DNA from: Cyclobacteriaceae bacterium | Lineage (GTDB): Bacteria > Bacteroidota > Bacteroidia > Cytophagales > Cyclobacteriaceae | Reading direction: 5' to 3' | Length of the DNA stretch: 63,848 nucleotides | NCBI GenBank assembly: GCA_029858965.1 | Contig: JAOUDZ010000019.1 | Coordinates: 1 to 63,848, forward strand | Part shown: piece after piece, positions 16,265 through 24,300 of the stretch | Layout of the letters: the number at the start of each line of letters is the position of its first letter | Position numbering within the stretch: the stretch's first letter is position 1 | Translations under genes and position numbers: made by a program | The notes under the pieces: model-generated | Databases searched by the model: none | What the model saw: the letters and a program-made list of their open reading frames with translations, nothing else | Told to the model about the DNA's origin: nothing

Positions 16265-17395
16265 ATGAAATTTCAACTTACAACAACCGATTCGAAGTCA
16301 TCTGCACGTGCGGGTATACTTGAAACGGCGCACGGCGAAATACAAACGCCAATTTTCATGCCTGTTGGTACTGCAGGATCTGTTAAGGCAGTGCATCAAC
16401 GCGAGCTGGAAGATGACGTTCGGGCAGAAATCATCCTCGGAAACACATATCACTTGTATTTGCGCCCGGGAATAGGATTGCTGGAGAAAGCAGGTGGGTT
16501 GCACAAATTCATTGGTTGGAAAATGCCCATACTAACCGATAGCGGTGGTTATCAGGTATATTCTTTGGGTGCAAACCGGAAGATTTCTGAAGAGGGGGTT
16601 GTTTTCAAATCGCACATTGATGGTTCCAAGCACACCTTTACGCCGGAAAATGTGATGGATATCCAGCGATCCATAGGCGCTGATATCATCATGGCGTTTG
16701 ATGAATGTACACCCTATCCCTGTGAATACAGGTATGCAAAAGATTCCATGGCGCTGACGCACCGGTGGCTAAAACGTTGCATAGACCAAGCTTCAAAGAC
16801 CGATCCGAAATACGATTATGAACAAGCACTTTTCCCCATTGTGCAGGGAAGTGTTTACAAAGATCTGCGCGAGGAATCAGCAGCGTTTATTGCGGATCAA
16901 CAACAGCCTGGCAATGCAATAGGAGGACTATCTGTTGGAGAGCCCCCTGAAGAGATGTATGAAATGACCAACCTCGTTTGCAGCATCCTCCCAAGGGATA
17001 AACCACGATACCTCATGGGGGTGGGGACCCCCGAGAACATTCTCGAATGTATTGCGCTGGGTGTCGATATGTTTGATTGCGTAATGCCTACGCGAAATGG
17101 ACGGAATGGAATGTTATTCACCACCGACGGGATTATTAATATCCGCAATGAAAAATGGAAAGACGATCTCTCCCCGATAGATGCGGCACTTGGTGGATAT
17201 GCCAGCGGATCTCATTCAAAATCATATTTACGCCATCTCATTATCAGCAAAGAAATCTTAGGCGCGCAAATTGCATCTATTCATAACCTTACTTTCTACT
17301 TATGGCTGGTCCAAGAAGCCAGAAAACAGATTATTGAAGGTACTTTTACTGTGTGGAAAGAAAAGATGGTAAAAAAGGTCAGCAACAGGTTGTAA
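16265..17395 (+). CDS. tgt: tRNA-guanine transglycosylase (Tgt), without zinc cysteines
   Basis: Exchanges the anticodon guanine for preQ1 in queuosine synthesis. The start at ATG 16265 gives the usual N-terminus (376 residues). The general acid Asp92 is in TDSGGYQVYSLG, the nucleophile Asp271 in FDCVMPTRNGRNG, and the substrate pocket includes FDECTPYP and GGLSVGEP. The C-terminal zinc motif of bacterial Tgt (C-x-C-x2-C...H) is not conserved: the aligned positions are Leu309, Gly311 and Ser314, while the histidine in SIHNL (His340) remains. As far as I recall, Bacteroidota Tgt proteins commonly lack these cysteines, so this is probably a lineage feature rather than inactivation. It is followed by an LptG-like gene 51 bp downstream. 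Confidence 0.93.
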   Translation: MKFQLTTTDSKSSARAGILETAHGEIQTPIFMPVGTAGSVKAVHQRELEDDVRAEIILGNTYHLYLRPGIGLLEKAGGLHKFIGWKMPILTDSGGYQVYSLGANRKISEEGVVFKSHIDGSKHTFTPENVMDIQRSIGADIIMAFDECTPYPCEYRYAKDSMALTHRWLKRCIDQASKTDPKYDYEQALFPIVQGSVYKDLREESAAFIADQQQPGNAIGGLSVGEPPEEMYEMTNLVCSILPRDKPRYLMGVGTPENILECIALGVDMFDCVMPTRNGRNGMLFTTDGIINIRNEKWKDDLSPIDAALGGYASGSHSKSYLRHLIISKEILGAQIASIHNLTFYLWLVQEARKQIIEGTFTVWKEKMVKKVSNRL

Positions 17396-17446
17396 GGATC
17401 CAATTGGGGATGAAAGAATTGTACGCTCACTAATGACAGGTCTTGA

Positions 17447-18580
17447 TTGAAGCTTTTAGATAAATATATTCTCAAACGATTCTTAAGCACATTCTTCTTT
17501 GTTGTGCTGATTCTGCTTGCCATAATCACGATCATCGATCTCACCGAAAAGATGGACAAGTTTGCCCTGGCGGGGCTTAGTGCCACTCAAATTTTGGGTT
17601 ATTACCTGGACTTTATACCCTGGATTGGAAGTTTGCTGGCACCCATAACAATCTTTATTGCTGCGGTATATGTATGCTCCCGCATGGCAGGACACTCAGA
17701 AATAATAGCGATCCTGAGCAGTGGCGTAAGTTTCAGAAGAATACTTTTGCCCTTCTTCGTCGGTGCTACATTGGTTGGCGTTTTGAATTTTGTTCTAAAT
17801 GGCTGGGTAATCCCAAATTCAAATAAATCTAGAGTGTCCTTCGAAGTACAATATCTAAAAAGTAAGTATTACTTCGATCAGCGAAATGTTCACATTCAGG
17901 TGGCCCCGAATACATACCTATACATGCAAAGTTACAACAACAGTACGCAAATAGGATATCACTTTACCCTGGAACGATTTGAAAATAATAAGCTGATGGA
18001 AAAGCTCAGCGCCAATCGCATTGAGTGGGATTCGACTAAATTGAAATGGACCCTGCGTGACTGGTCGCTCAAGAAAGTTGATGGCATATTTGAAATACCG
18101 CAGCAACCAGAAATTGCTGAAGGATTTGAAACAAAGCGTATGGTATCAACAGACACTGTTATTGCGGGTGCTTCACTTGATACGGCACTGGTCATTGAAC
18201 CAAAAGAGTTCGAAAGCGACTACCGCAAATACGATGGTCTTACACTGAAAGAACTTGATGACTTCATCAATACGCTTCGTGCACGCGGCTCAACGGGTAT
18301 AGAAGTCTATGAAGTTGAGAAATACACCCGCTACACCTCTCCATTTACCATTTTTATTCTTGTCTTCATGGGTGTTATTGTGTCTTCACGAAAAAGCCGA
18401 GGCGGAACGGGGCCTCAAATCGTGCTGGGGTTCTTCTTGTCCTTCATTTTCATTTTGTTTTTCACCTTATTCCGGACCTTTGCCGAAACGGGAGCGCTCC
18501 CTCCTCAAATTTCTGTTTGGATTCCAAATATTATCTTTGGCGTTATTTCCATTATCATGTATAAATTCGTGCCCCGGTAA
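17447..18580 (+). CDS. LptF/LptG family LPS export permease (YjgP/YjgQ)
   Basis: A 377-residue inner-membrane permease of the Lpt lipopolysaccharide transporter. It shows the family N-terminus (KLLDKYILKRFLSTFFFVVLIL), three N-terminal membrane helices, a periplasmic beta-jellyroll-like region (about 120-275) and three C-terminal helices. The start is TTG at 17447; the codon immediately before it is an in-frame TGA, so no earlier start is possible. Whether it corresponds to LptF or LptG cannot be decided from one paralogue. The stop overlaps the ATG of the next gene (TAATG), indicating translational coupling. Confidence 0.87.
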   Translation: MKLLDKYILKRFLSTFFFVVLILLAIITIIDLTEKMDKFALAGLSATQILGYYLDFIPWIGSLLAPITIFIAAVYVCSRMAGHSEIIAILSSGVSFRRILLPFFVGATLVGVLNFVLNGWVIPNSNKSRVSFEVQYLKSKYYFDQRNVHIQVAPNTYLYMQSYNNSTQIGYHFTLERFENNKLMEKLSANRIEWDSTKLKWTLRDWSLKKVDGIFEIPQQPEIAEGFETKRMVSTDTVIAGASLDTALVIEPKEFESDYRKYDGLTLKELDDFINTLRARGSTGIEVYEVEKYTRYTSPFTIFILVFMGVIVSSRKSRGGTGPQIVLGFFLSFIFILFFTLFRTFAETGALPPQISVWIPNIIFGVISIIMYKFVPR

Positions 18581-19488
18581 TGGCTTCGCGCGCTGATTAC
18601 CTAAAGCTTCATTTCATTGTTTTTCTCTGGGGCTTCTCAGCCATTCTGGGGAAGCTTGTTTCTATTCCACCAGTAGAAATGGTTTTGTATCGCTCCCTAC
18701 TGGCAGCGCTGGGTTTAAGTGTTGTAATTCTGGCTGTTAACGGATCTTTCCGCGTGACCCAAATGGATCTTACAAAGCTCATTCTCATTGGATTTATTGT
18801 AGCCCTGCATTGGGTTGCTTTTTTTGGCTCGGCACGGGTCTCCAACGTTTCGGTAAGCCTTGTGGGTTTTGCTACTAACTCGCTATGGACGGCATTGCTG
18901 GAACCTTGGTTAAACAGAAGCCGGGTAAAAAAATTCGAATTGCTTCTTGGCCTTGTCGTAATCTTCGGGCTTTACATCATTTTCTCCTTCGACTTCCAGT
19001 ACAAGCTTGGTTTGTTTTTTGGAATCGTAGCCGGTTTTACTTCAGCTTTATTTTCGGTTTTTAATTCTAAAATGGTAAGGCGTATCCCTGCGTTCACCAT
19101 TACATTCTACGAAATGATTGGTGTTTTTCTTGCCCTAAGCATATTTCTGCCACTCTATAAGATAACCTGGGCAAGGGAAAGCGTCTTGCGGCTGTTGCCC
19201 AGCGCAATGGATTGGGTTTACATTGGAATACTGGCGGGTGCCTGCTCGGTATATGCCTATTCCGCAGCTGTTGAACTTATGAAGCGAATAAGCGTCTTCC
19301 TTATTCAATTATCACTTAATCTTGAACCCGTTTACGGTATTATCATGGCCGTGCTAATTTTTGGCGATCAGGAGAAGATGAATTTGAACTTCTACATTGG
19401 CACATTCATAATTCTCACGGCGGTCATACTTTATCCATTCCTCAAAGCAAAGTACGATCGAAGACTTCCTATTGAAGTACACCGGTAG
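18580..19488 (+). CDS. EamA/DMT-superfamily transporter
   Basis: A 302-residue integral membrane protein with about ten hydrophobic helices arranged as two EamA repeats. The first begins LHFIVFLWGFSAILGKLVSIPPVEMVLYRSL and the second FFGIVAGFTSALFSVFNSKMVRR, ending in SLNLEPVYGIIMAVLIFGDQE, the typical second-repeat signature. Members export amino acids or other metabolites; the substrate here is unknown. Its start codon shares a base with the stop of the LptF/G gene. It ends 2 bp before the convergent ispE. Confidence 0.87.
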   Translation: MASRADYLKLHFIVFLWGFSAILGKLVSIPPVEMVLYRSLLAALGLSVVILAVNGSFRVTQMDLTKLILIGFIVALHWVAFFGSARVSNVSVSLVGFATNSLWTALLEPWLNRSRVKKFELLLGLVVIFGLYIIFSFDFQYKLGLFFGIVAGFTSALFSVFNSKMVRRIPAFTITFYEMIGVFLALSIFLPLYKITWARESVLRLLPSAMDWVYIGILAGACSVYAYSAAVELMKRISVFLIQLSLNLEPVYGIIMAVLIFGDQEKMNLNFYIGTFIILTAVILYPFLKAKYDRRLPIEVHR

Positions 19489-19490
19489 CG

Positions 19491-20300
19491 CTATGGAATC
19501 GGGGCGGACCAAACCGTTGCCCCGGGAAACTGGCTTGCCAAATTAACCTCTGCTTCAAAAATACCATACACCGCAGCACCTGATCCACTCATGCTAGCGT
19601 ATAGGGCTCCTAAGGAATACAACTTTTCTTTTATGTCCTCAATGGCGGGATACTTCTTAAATACCGATTCCTCAAAATCGTTCTTGAGGAAAAGTCGCCA
19701 TGTTTCTATCCCGTCACTGACAAGTTGTGCAATGGATTGCAGTGGCTGTCGTGGATGGATACCCCCATATGCCTCTGCTGTAGATACATGAATGCCGGGC
19801 TTCACGAGGACAATATATTTGTTACTTAAGTTGACCTGAATTCCCGACAGGATTTCTCCACGCCCCGTAGCCAGCATGGATTCATCCTGGATAAAAAAAG
19901 AACAATCACTTCCCAACAATGCGGCGTATGCCATTAATCTTTCCTGCGAAAGCTCAAGTTTAAAAATAGTATTCAGTGACCTAAGCGTATATGCACCATC
20001 GGCAGAACCACCCCCCAACCCTGCACCCGTTGGGATAATTTTGTGCAAGTGTATTTTGACTGGCGCCAGCCTGAAATCTTCTTTTAGAAGAGCATAGGCT
20101 TTGACGCAAAGATTCTCTTCCGCAATACCGGGTATAGGATTTCCTGAGCATGTGAAAGAAAAAGTGTCTGCAATAATGACCTCTAAAATATCAGTCCACG
20201 GAACCGGATAAAAACAAGTGATAAGGTTGTGATAGCCATCGGGCCTTTTGTCGATGATGTGTAAACCAAGATTGATCTTGCAGGGCGGGAAAGATACCAT
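19491..20300 (-). CDS. ispE: 4-(cytidine 5'-diphospho)-2-C-methyl-D-erythritol kinase (IspE)
   Basis: The GHMP-family kinase of the non-mevalonate isoprenoid pathway, phosphorylating CDP-methylerythritol with ATP. It has 269 residues, near the family norm. The start region FPPCKINLGLHIIDKRPDGYHNL is diagnostic, the ATP-binding glycine-rich loop is PTGAGLGGGSADGA, and the C-terminal GHMP motif is MSGSGAAVYGIF. It is cytoplasmic and convergent with the EamA gene; fabI lies about 70 bp downstream on the same strand. Confidence 0.95.
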   Translation of the reverse strand: MVSFPPCKINLGLHIIDKRPDGYHNLITCFYPVPWTDILEVIIADTFSFTCSGNPIPGIAEENLCVKAYALLKEDFRLAPVKIHLHKIIPTGAGLGGGSADGAYTLRSLNTIFKLELSQERLMAYAALLGSDCSFFIQDESMLATGRGEILSGIQVNLSNKYIVLVKPGIHVSTAEAYGGIHPRQPLQSIAQLVSDGIETWRLFLKNDFEESVFKKYPAIEDIKEKLYSLGALYASMSGSGAAVYGIFEAEVNLASQFPGATVWSAPIP

Positions 20301-20369
20301 GTAGTAGATTTGAGTAACGACTTCACAGTGCTGGTTGAACCTTGGGTATACAACACCAATAACTATTGA

Positions 20370-21182
20370 TTACTTTGCGAGTCTGTCAATCAGCGCTTGT
20401 GTAATCCCTGTACTTGAAAACCCGCCATCATGCATTAAATTCTGCATGGTTACCATTCGTGTGAAATCAGAAAACATGACCGTTATATAGTTTGCGCAAT
20501 CTTCAGCCGAAGCATTACCCAGTGGTGACATCATTTCTGCAAAATCGTAAAAAACATCAAAACCAGAAATTCCTGCGCCGGCCGTAGTTTTCGTTGGAGA
20601 TTGTGAGATTGTGTTAACCCTGACTTTCTTAAGTTCCGCGAAACGGGCACCGTAGCTTCGCGCAATAGATTCCAGCATAGCTTTGGCCTGCGCCATATCT
20701 GTATAATCCGGATAGGAACGTTGCGCGGCGATGTATGTCAACGCGAGAATCGAACCCCACTCGTTCATGGCATCCAATTTTTCTGCGGTCTGTAATACTT
20801 TGTGAAAAGACAAGGCAGAGATATCAAGTGTCTTCAGATACCAGTCGTAATTCATATCACCATATGACTTCCCCTTGCGTATGTTTGGGCTCATCCCGAT
20901 AGAGTGCAGAACAAAATCCAGTTTCCCGCCAAGCACCTCCATTGATTTTGTAAAGAGATTATTGAGATCCTCTTCCACGGTAGCATCCGCGGGTATGATT
21001 TCTGCATTGCAGGTCTTGGCCAGTTCATTGATTTTGCCTAACCGCATGGCGATAGGTGCATTGGTGAGTGTAAATAAGCCCCCTTCTTCTTTTACTTTTA
21101 TGGCGGTCTTCCAGGCAATCGAATTTTCGTCCAATGCACCGAAAATTATACCACGCTTTCCTTGCAATAAGTTATTAGCCAT
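20370..21182 (-). CDS. fabI: Enoyl-[acyl-carrier-protein] reductase FabI
   Basis: An NADH-dependent enoyl-ACP reductase that completes each fatty-acid elongation cycle; it is the target of triclosan-type inhibitors. The start was placed at ATG 21182 (MANNLLQGKRG), giving 270 residues; the 33 codons upstream are not FabI-like. It has the SDR-like cofactor motif GIIFGALDENSIAW and the catalytic pair Tyr-x6-Lys in YTDMAQAK. NTISQSPTKTTAGAGISGF forms the substrate-loop region. A TAAATTTG box lies 39 bp upstream. Confidence 0.95.
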   Translation of the reverse strand: MANNLLQGKRGIIFGALDENSIAWKTAIKVKEEGGLFTLTNAPIAMRLGKINELAKTCNAEIIPADATVEEDLNNLFTKSMEVLGGKLDFVLHSIGMSPNIRKGKSYGDMNYDWYLKTLDISALSFHKVLQTAEKLDAMNEWGSILALTYIAAQRSYPDYTDMAQAKAMLESIARSYGARFAELKKVRVNTISQSPTKTTAGAGISGFDVFYDFAEMMSPLGNASAEDCANYITVMFSDFTRMVTMQNLMHDGGFSSTGITQALIDRLAK

Positions 21183-21220
21183 GATTTGTAATGTGTCGTT
21201 TCGTAAAGGGTACAATAATA

Positions 21221-21228
21221 CAAATTTA
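21221..21228 (-). promoter_or_regulatory. Putative -7 box (TAAATTTG) for fabI
   Basis: Read leftward, the box TAAATTTG matches the Bacteroidota TAnnTTTG element and would place transcription start about 33 nt before the fabI ATG. No good TTG -33 element was found at the right distance, so support is partial. Confidence 0.35.
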
Positions 21229-21505
21229 TTGACTTCTATTGCAGTATGAAGGGTCAGGGGCAGGCATTGGATTCGGGACAATAAACACTGTTTCCCACCG
21301 GACTACGAAGTCAGTTGCACCTGGCTGGAGATCTTGATTATTCCTCTTGGAGAGCTTCACCCTAAGGTAAAATACATTCGAACTGTAGTAGCCTCAATTT
21401 AGCTGAGGCAACAAAATGGGCAATCAAACCGCAAAAAGAATACATTCTAATGATAATTGGTCCCAATTTTTTCTTAAATTTCCTTATACAAAACTCTTAA
21501 ACCCT

Positions 21506-22243
21506 ATGGAAAGCACATCTACATTTTTAGCGCAATGGGACCAATACATGTTTATTGGTGCGGCAGCGGGTGTAGTCACAGGCATCTTCATTTTGCTTTA
21601 TCATGAATTTAAGGTATTGCAACTCAAAGATCTCAAAGCGAAATATGATTATGTAAACCAGCATGAGATTCAATATTTCTGGTATGCTGTAATCGCATTT
21701 ATCGCTGCTGGTGCAATTTATGCTAATACGCTCGCTACCGGAAAAATACTTAGTGACGGATCGCGATGGTTTTATGTAAGATTATTTATAACCGCCGGTT
21801 TGGGTGTCATCGCGTATATTTTCTTCTACAGCATGGTTCGCATCTATTATCCTCGCTATCTCGAGAAAAGGCTCACAAAACTACGGAACACGCCTCGCAT
21901 TTCACCTGATGGCAATATTATGCGCAAGCTATCGGAATCAGAGGAGGAACATCATTTGGAAGAAGTCATGAGAAAGCAAGGGGAAATTCATACAGTGGAT
22001 TATGATATTTGGATTGACGACAAAACTGGCGCTACGAAAATAGAAAAGTATCCTGCCTATGAGCATGCAGAGGAATGTTCAGAATGCGGGTACTATACGA
22101 TGCGAATCGGCGAGGAAGAAATTGAGCAAGCGCCCACGGCCAACGAAGAAGGCGTTTTGTTGACACACTATGAATGCAGTTATTGTGGTCATAGAGAGCA
22201 GCGCGAAATCAAGGTAGCTAAACTTTCCGCAAACGCTGTCTAG
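21506..22243 (+). CDS. Membrane protein with C-terminal zinc ribbon, unknown function
   Basis: A 245-residue protein, not recognised as a named family. The start was chosen at ATG 21506 (MESTSTFLAQWD); an ATG 90 bp upstream is possible. It has three hydrophobic segments (about 15-35, 58-75 and 92-115 from this start). A charged region with an acidic patch (SESEEEHHLEEV) follows, then a C-terminal zinc ribbon with CSECGYY and, about 30 residues later, CSYCGH. The layout suggests an inner-membrane protein with a cytoplasmic metal-binding tail. It sits between fabI (divergent) and murI (same strand, 60 bp downstream), so it may share a transcript with murI. Confidence 0.7.
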   Translation: MESTSTFLAQWDQYMFIGAAAGVVTGIFILLYHEFKVLQLKDLKAKYDYVNQHEIQYFWYAVIAFIAAGAIYANTLATGKILSDGSRWFYVRLFITAGLGVIAYIFFYSMVRIYYPRYLEKRLTKLRNTPRISPDGNIMRKLSESEEEHHLEEVMRKQGEIHTVDYDIWIDDKTGATKIEKYPAYEHAEECSECGYYTMRIGEEEIEQAPTANEEGVLLTHYECSYCGHREQREIKVAKLSANAV

Positions 22244-22303
22244 CTTCAATCTTCAACGCAAGGGTGCGTCAACCCACCGGGATCAATTATACTGGCGGGT
22301 TGT

Positions 22304-23116
22304 ATGAGTTCAATTTCCGGACAGCCGATTGGGGTTTTTGATAGCGGCATTGGCGGCCTAACAGTTGCGCATGCTATACGCAGCGTGCTTCCACACGAAA
22401 GCATGATCTATTTTGGAGACCTGGCTCATCTACCTTATGGTGATAAATCTGAAGCAGCCATTCAAGCATACTCCATTAGAATTACTGATATTCTGCTCAA
22501 AAAAGGTTGCAAGGTAATCGTGATTGCCTGCAACTCGGCATCATCAGCGGCGTATGAATTGCTCAAGGAATATGTCAGAAAAGATACCCATATTATCAAT
22601 GTCATTGATCCTATGGTGGAGTTTGTCCTGGAAAATTTTCCGGGGAAAGAAGTAGGTTTGATCGGCACAAAACGAACGGTTCAATCAGACGTCTATGCGC
22701 GTAAAATAAGGGAAGGTAAAAAAAATATAAGGCTACGCTCTGTGGCCACGCCACTTCTTGCCCCCATGATTGAGGAGGGTTTTTTCAATAACCAGATTAG
22801 TCACGAGATCATTGCACAATATTTGTCCGACGCTGTATTAGCGAAAATCGAAGTATTAATTCTTGCTTGCACCCATTACCCACTCATCAAAAAGGAAATC
22901 GATTCATTTTACCAGGGTAAAATGCGAATCCTTGATTCAGCTGAGATCGTCGCAAATGCTTTAAAAAAATACCTTGAAGAAGAAGGCTTGCTAAATCGTC
23001 AAACGACACCGCAGCATCATTTTTTGGTGTCTGATTATACAGCATCTTTTGAAGCAGCAGCCAGGATGTTCTTTCATGAAACTATTCAGTTAGAAAGGCA
23101 CCCGTTATGGAACTGA
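22304..23116 (+). CDS. murI: Glutamate racemase MurI
   Basis: Interconverts L- and D-glutamate to supply peptidoglycan synthesis. It has 270 residues. The N-terminus PIGVFDSGIGGLTVAHAI is diagnostic. The two catalytic cysteines are Cys76 in VIACNSASSAAY and Cys189 in LILACTHYPLI, each in its expected motif. It is cytoplasmic. It lies 97 bp before nuoH on the same strand, with no terminator visible between them. Confidence 0.95.
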   Translation: MSSISGQPIGVFDSGIGGLTVAHAIRSVLPHESMIYFGDLAHLPYGDKSEAAIQAYSIRITDILLKKGCKVIVIACNSASSAAYELLKEYVRKDTHIINVIDPMVEFVLENFPGKEVGLIGTKRTVQSDVYARKIREGKKNIRLRSVATPLLAPMIEEGFFNNQISHEIIAQYLSDAVLAKIEVLILACTHYPLIKKEIDSFYQGKMRILDSAEIVANALKKYLEEEGLLNRQTTPQHHFLVSDYTASFEAAARMFFHETIQLERHPLWN

Positions 23117-23213
23117 CATAAAAATGATGTATGTTTCTGCGTGAGAAGTCAAAAATCCAAACGAATAATTTTCCCAATTTTGTGTCCACTTTTATAATAT
23201 CTACCCATACTGC

Positions 23214-24296
23214 TTGACAACACTGCTCTTTATACTACCATTTCTCTTGATCTACACCATTGTTGCCATATATGCAGAGCGAAAAATCTCAGCGTTTATT
23301 CAGGACAGGCTCGGCCCAATGGAAGTTGGGTATTACGGTTTCGCGCAGTCTATAGCCGACTTGCTTAAACTCATTCAGAAGGAAGACATTGTGCCTGCAA
23401 AAGCAGACGCTCCCCTGTTCCGCGTTGCGCCGATTATTATTTTCACGACAGTCTTCGCGGGTTTTGCCGTATTGCCACTCGCTCCATCCTGGACCGGCGC
23501 GCAAATTGATACCGCATTATTTTTTCTGATCGCTATCGTATCCCTGGACGTGGTTGGTATTGTCATCGCCGGTTGGAGTTCGAACAATAAATATAGCATG
23601 CTTGGCACCATGAGATCTGCCGGGCAAATTATTTCATATGAAGTACCGCTGGGTCTTTCTGTTCTGTGCGTTTGTATGGCATGTCAGTCGCTTGATCTGC
23701 AGGAAATTTCATACCAGCAAAGCATTTTCCAAAAAACACCCCAATACCTATTTGGTATTCCATCTCTAGGCATTGAGACGGGTTCCACAGGTGGATTTTT
23801 GCTATGGAATATATTTAGAATGCCAGCCTTACTGTTTGCATGGGTCATCTTTTTTGTTGCGTCACTGGCCGAGTGTAATCGCGCACCATTTGATTTACCG
23901 GAAGCAGAATCTGAATTAGTTGCTGGCTTTCAAACAGAATATTCCGGCTTTCGATGGGCCGTAATAATGCTTGCTGAATATGGAATGATGCTTTTAGTCA
24001 GTATATTGGGAGCAGTTTTATTTTTTGGAAGCTGGAGTACGCCGCTTCCAAACATAGCCTCTTTACCACTTGCCAAATGGACAAGTGGTGAACCAGGTAC
24101 GTTGGCTTCAACCGTATGGGGAATTTTCTGGCTGTTGGGTAAGGCGTTGTTTTTTGTGGCAATGCAAATGTGGGTTCGTTGGACTTTTCCACGCCTCAGA
24201 GTTGACCAACTAATGAATTTATCCTGGAAGTACTTAACACCTATGGCGCTGGTGTTGGTTGTTGTAATAGGGTTTTGGAAATTAATCTTTAGTTAA
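23214..24296 (+). CDS. nuoH: NADH-quinone oxidoreductase subunit H
   Basis: The complex I membrane subunit at the junction with the peripheral arm, forming much of the quinone channel. It has 360 residues and about eight helices. Hallmarks are YAERKISAFIQDRLGP near the N-terminus, SLAECNRAPFDLPEAESELVAGFQTEYSGFRW and MQMWVRWTFPRLRVDQLM. The start is TTG at 23214; no suitable ATG precedes the first helix. It is followed after only 4 bp by a sensor kinase gene rather than nuoI, an unusual order. The genes for the peripheral arm (nuoB-G) are not in this window. Confidence 0.93.
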   Translation: MTTLLFILPFLLIYTIVAIYAERKISAFIQDRLGPMEVGYYGFAQSIADLLKLIQKEDIVPAKADAPLFRVAPIIIFTTVFAGFAVLPLAPSWTGAQIDTALFFLIAIVSLDVVGIVIAGWSSNNKYSMLGTMRSAGQIISYEVPLGLSVLCVCMACQSLDLQEISYQQSIFQKTPQYLFGIPSLGIETGSTGGFLLWNIFRMPALLFAWVIFFVASLAECNRAPFDLPEAESELVAGFQTEYSGFRWAVIMLAEYGMMLLVSILGAVLFFGSWSTPLPNIASLPLAKWTSGEPGTLASTVWGIFWLLGKALFFVAMQMWVRWTFPRLRVDQLMNLSWKYLTPMALVLVVVIGFWKLIFS

Positions 24297-24300
24297 TAGC

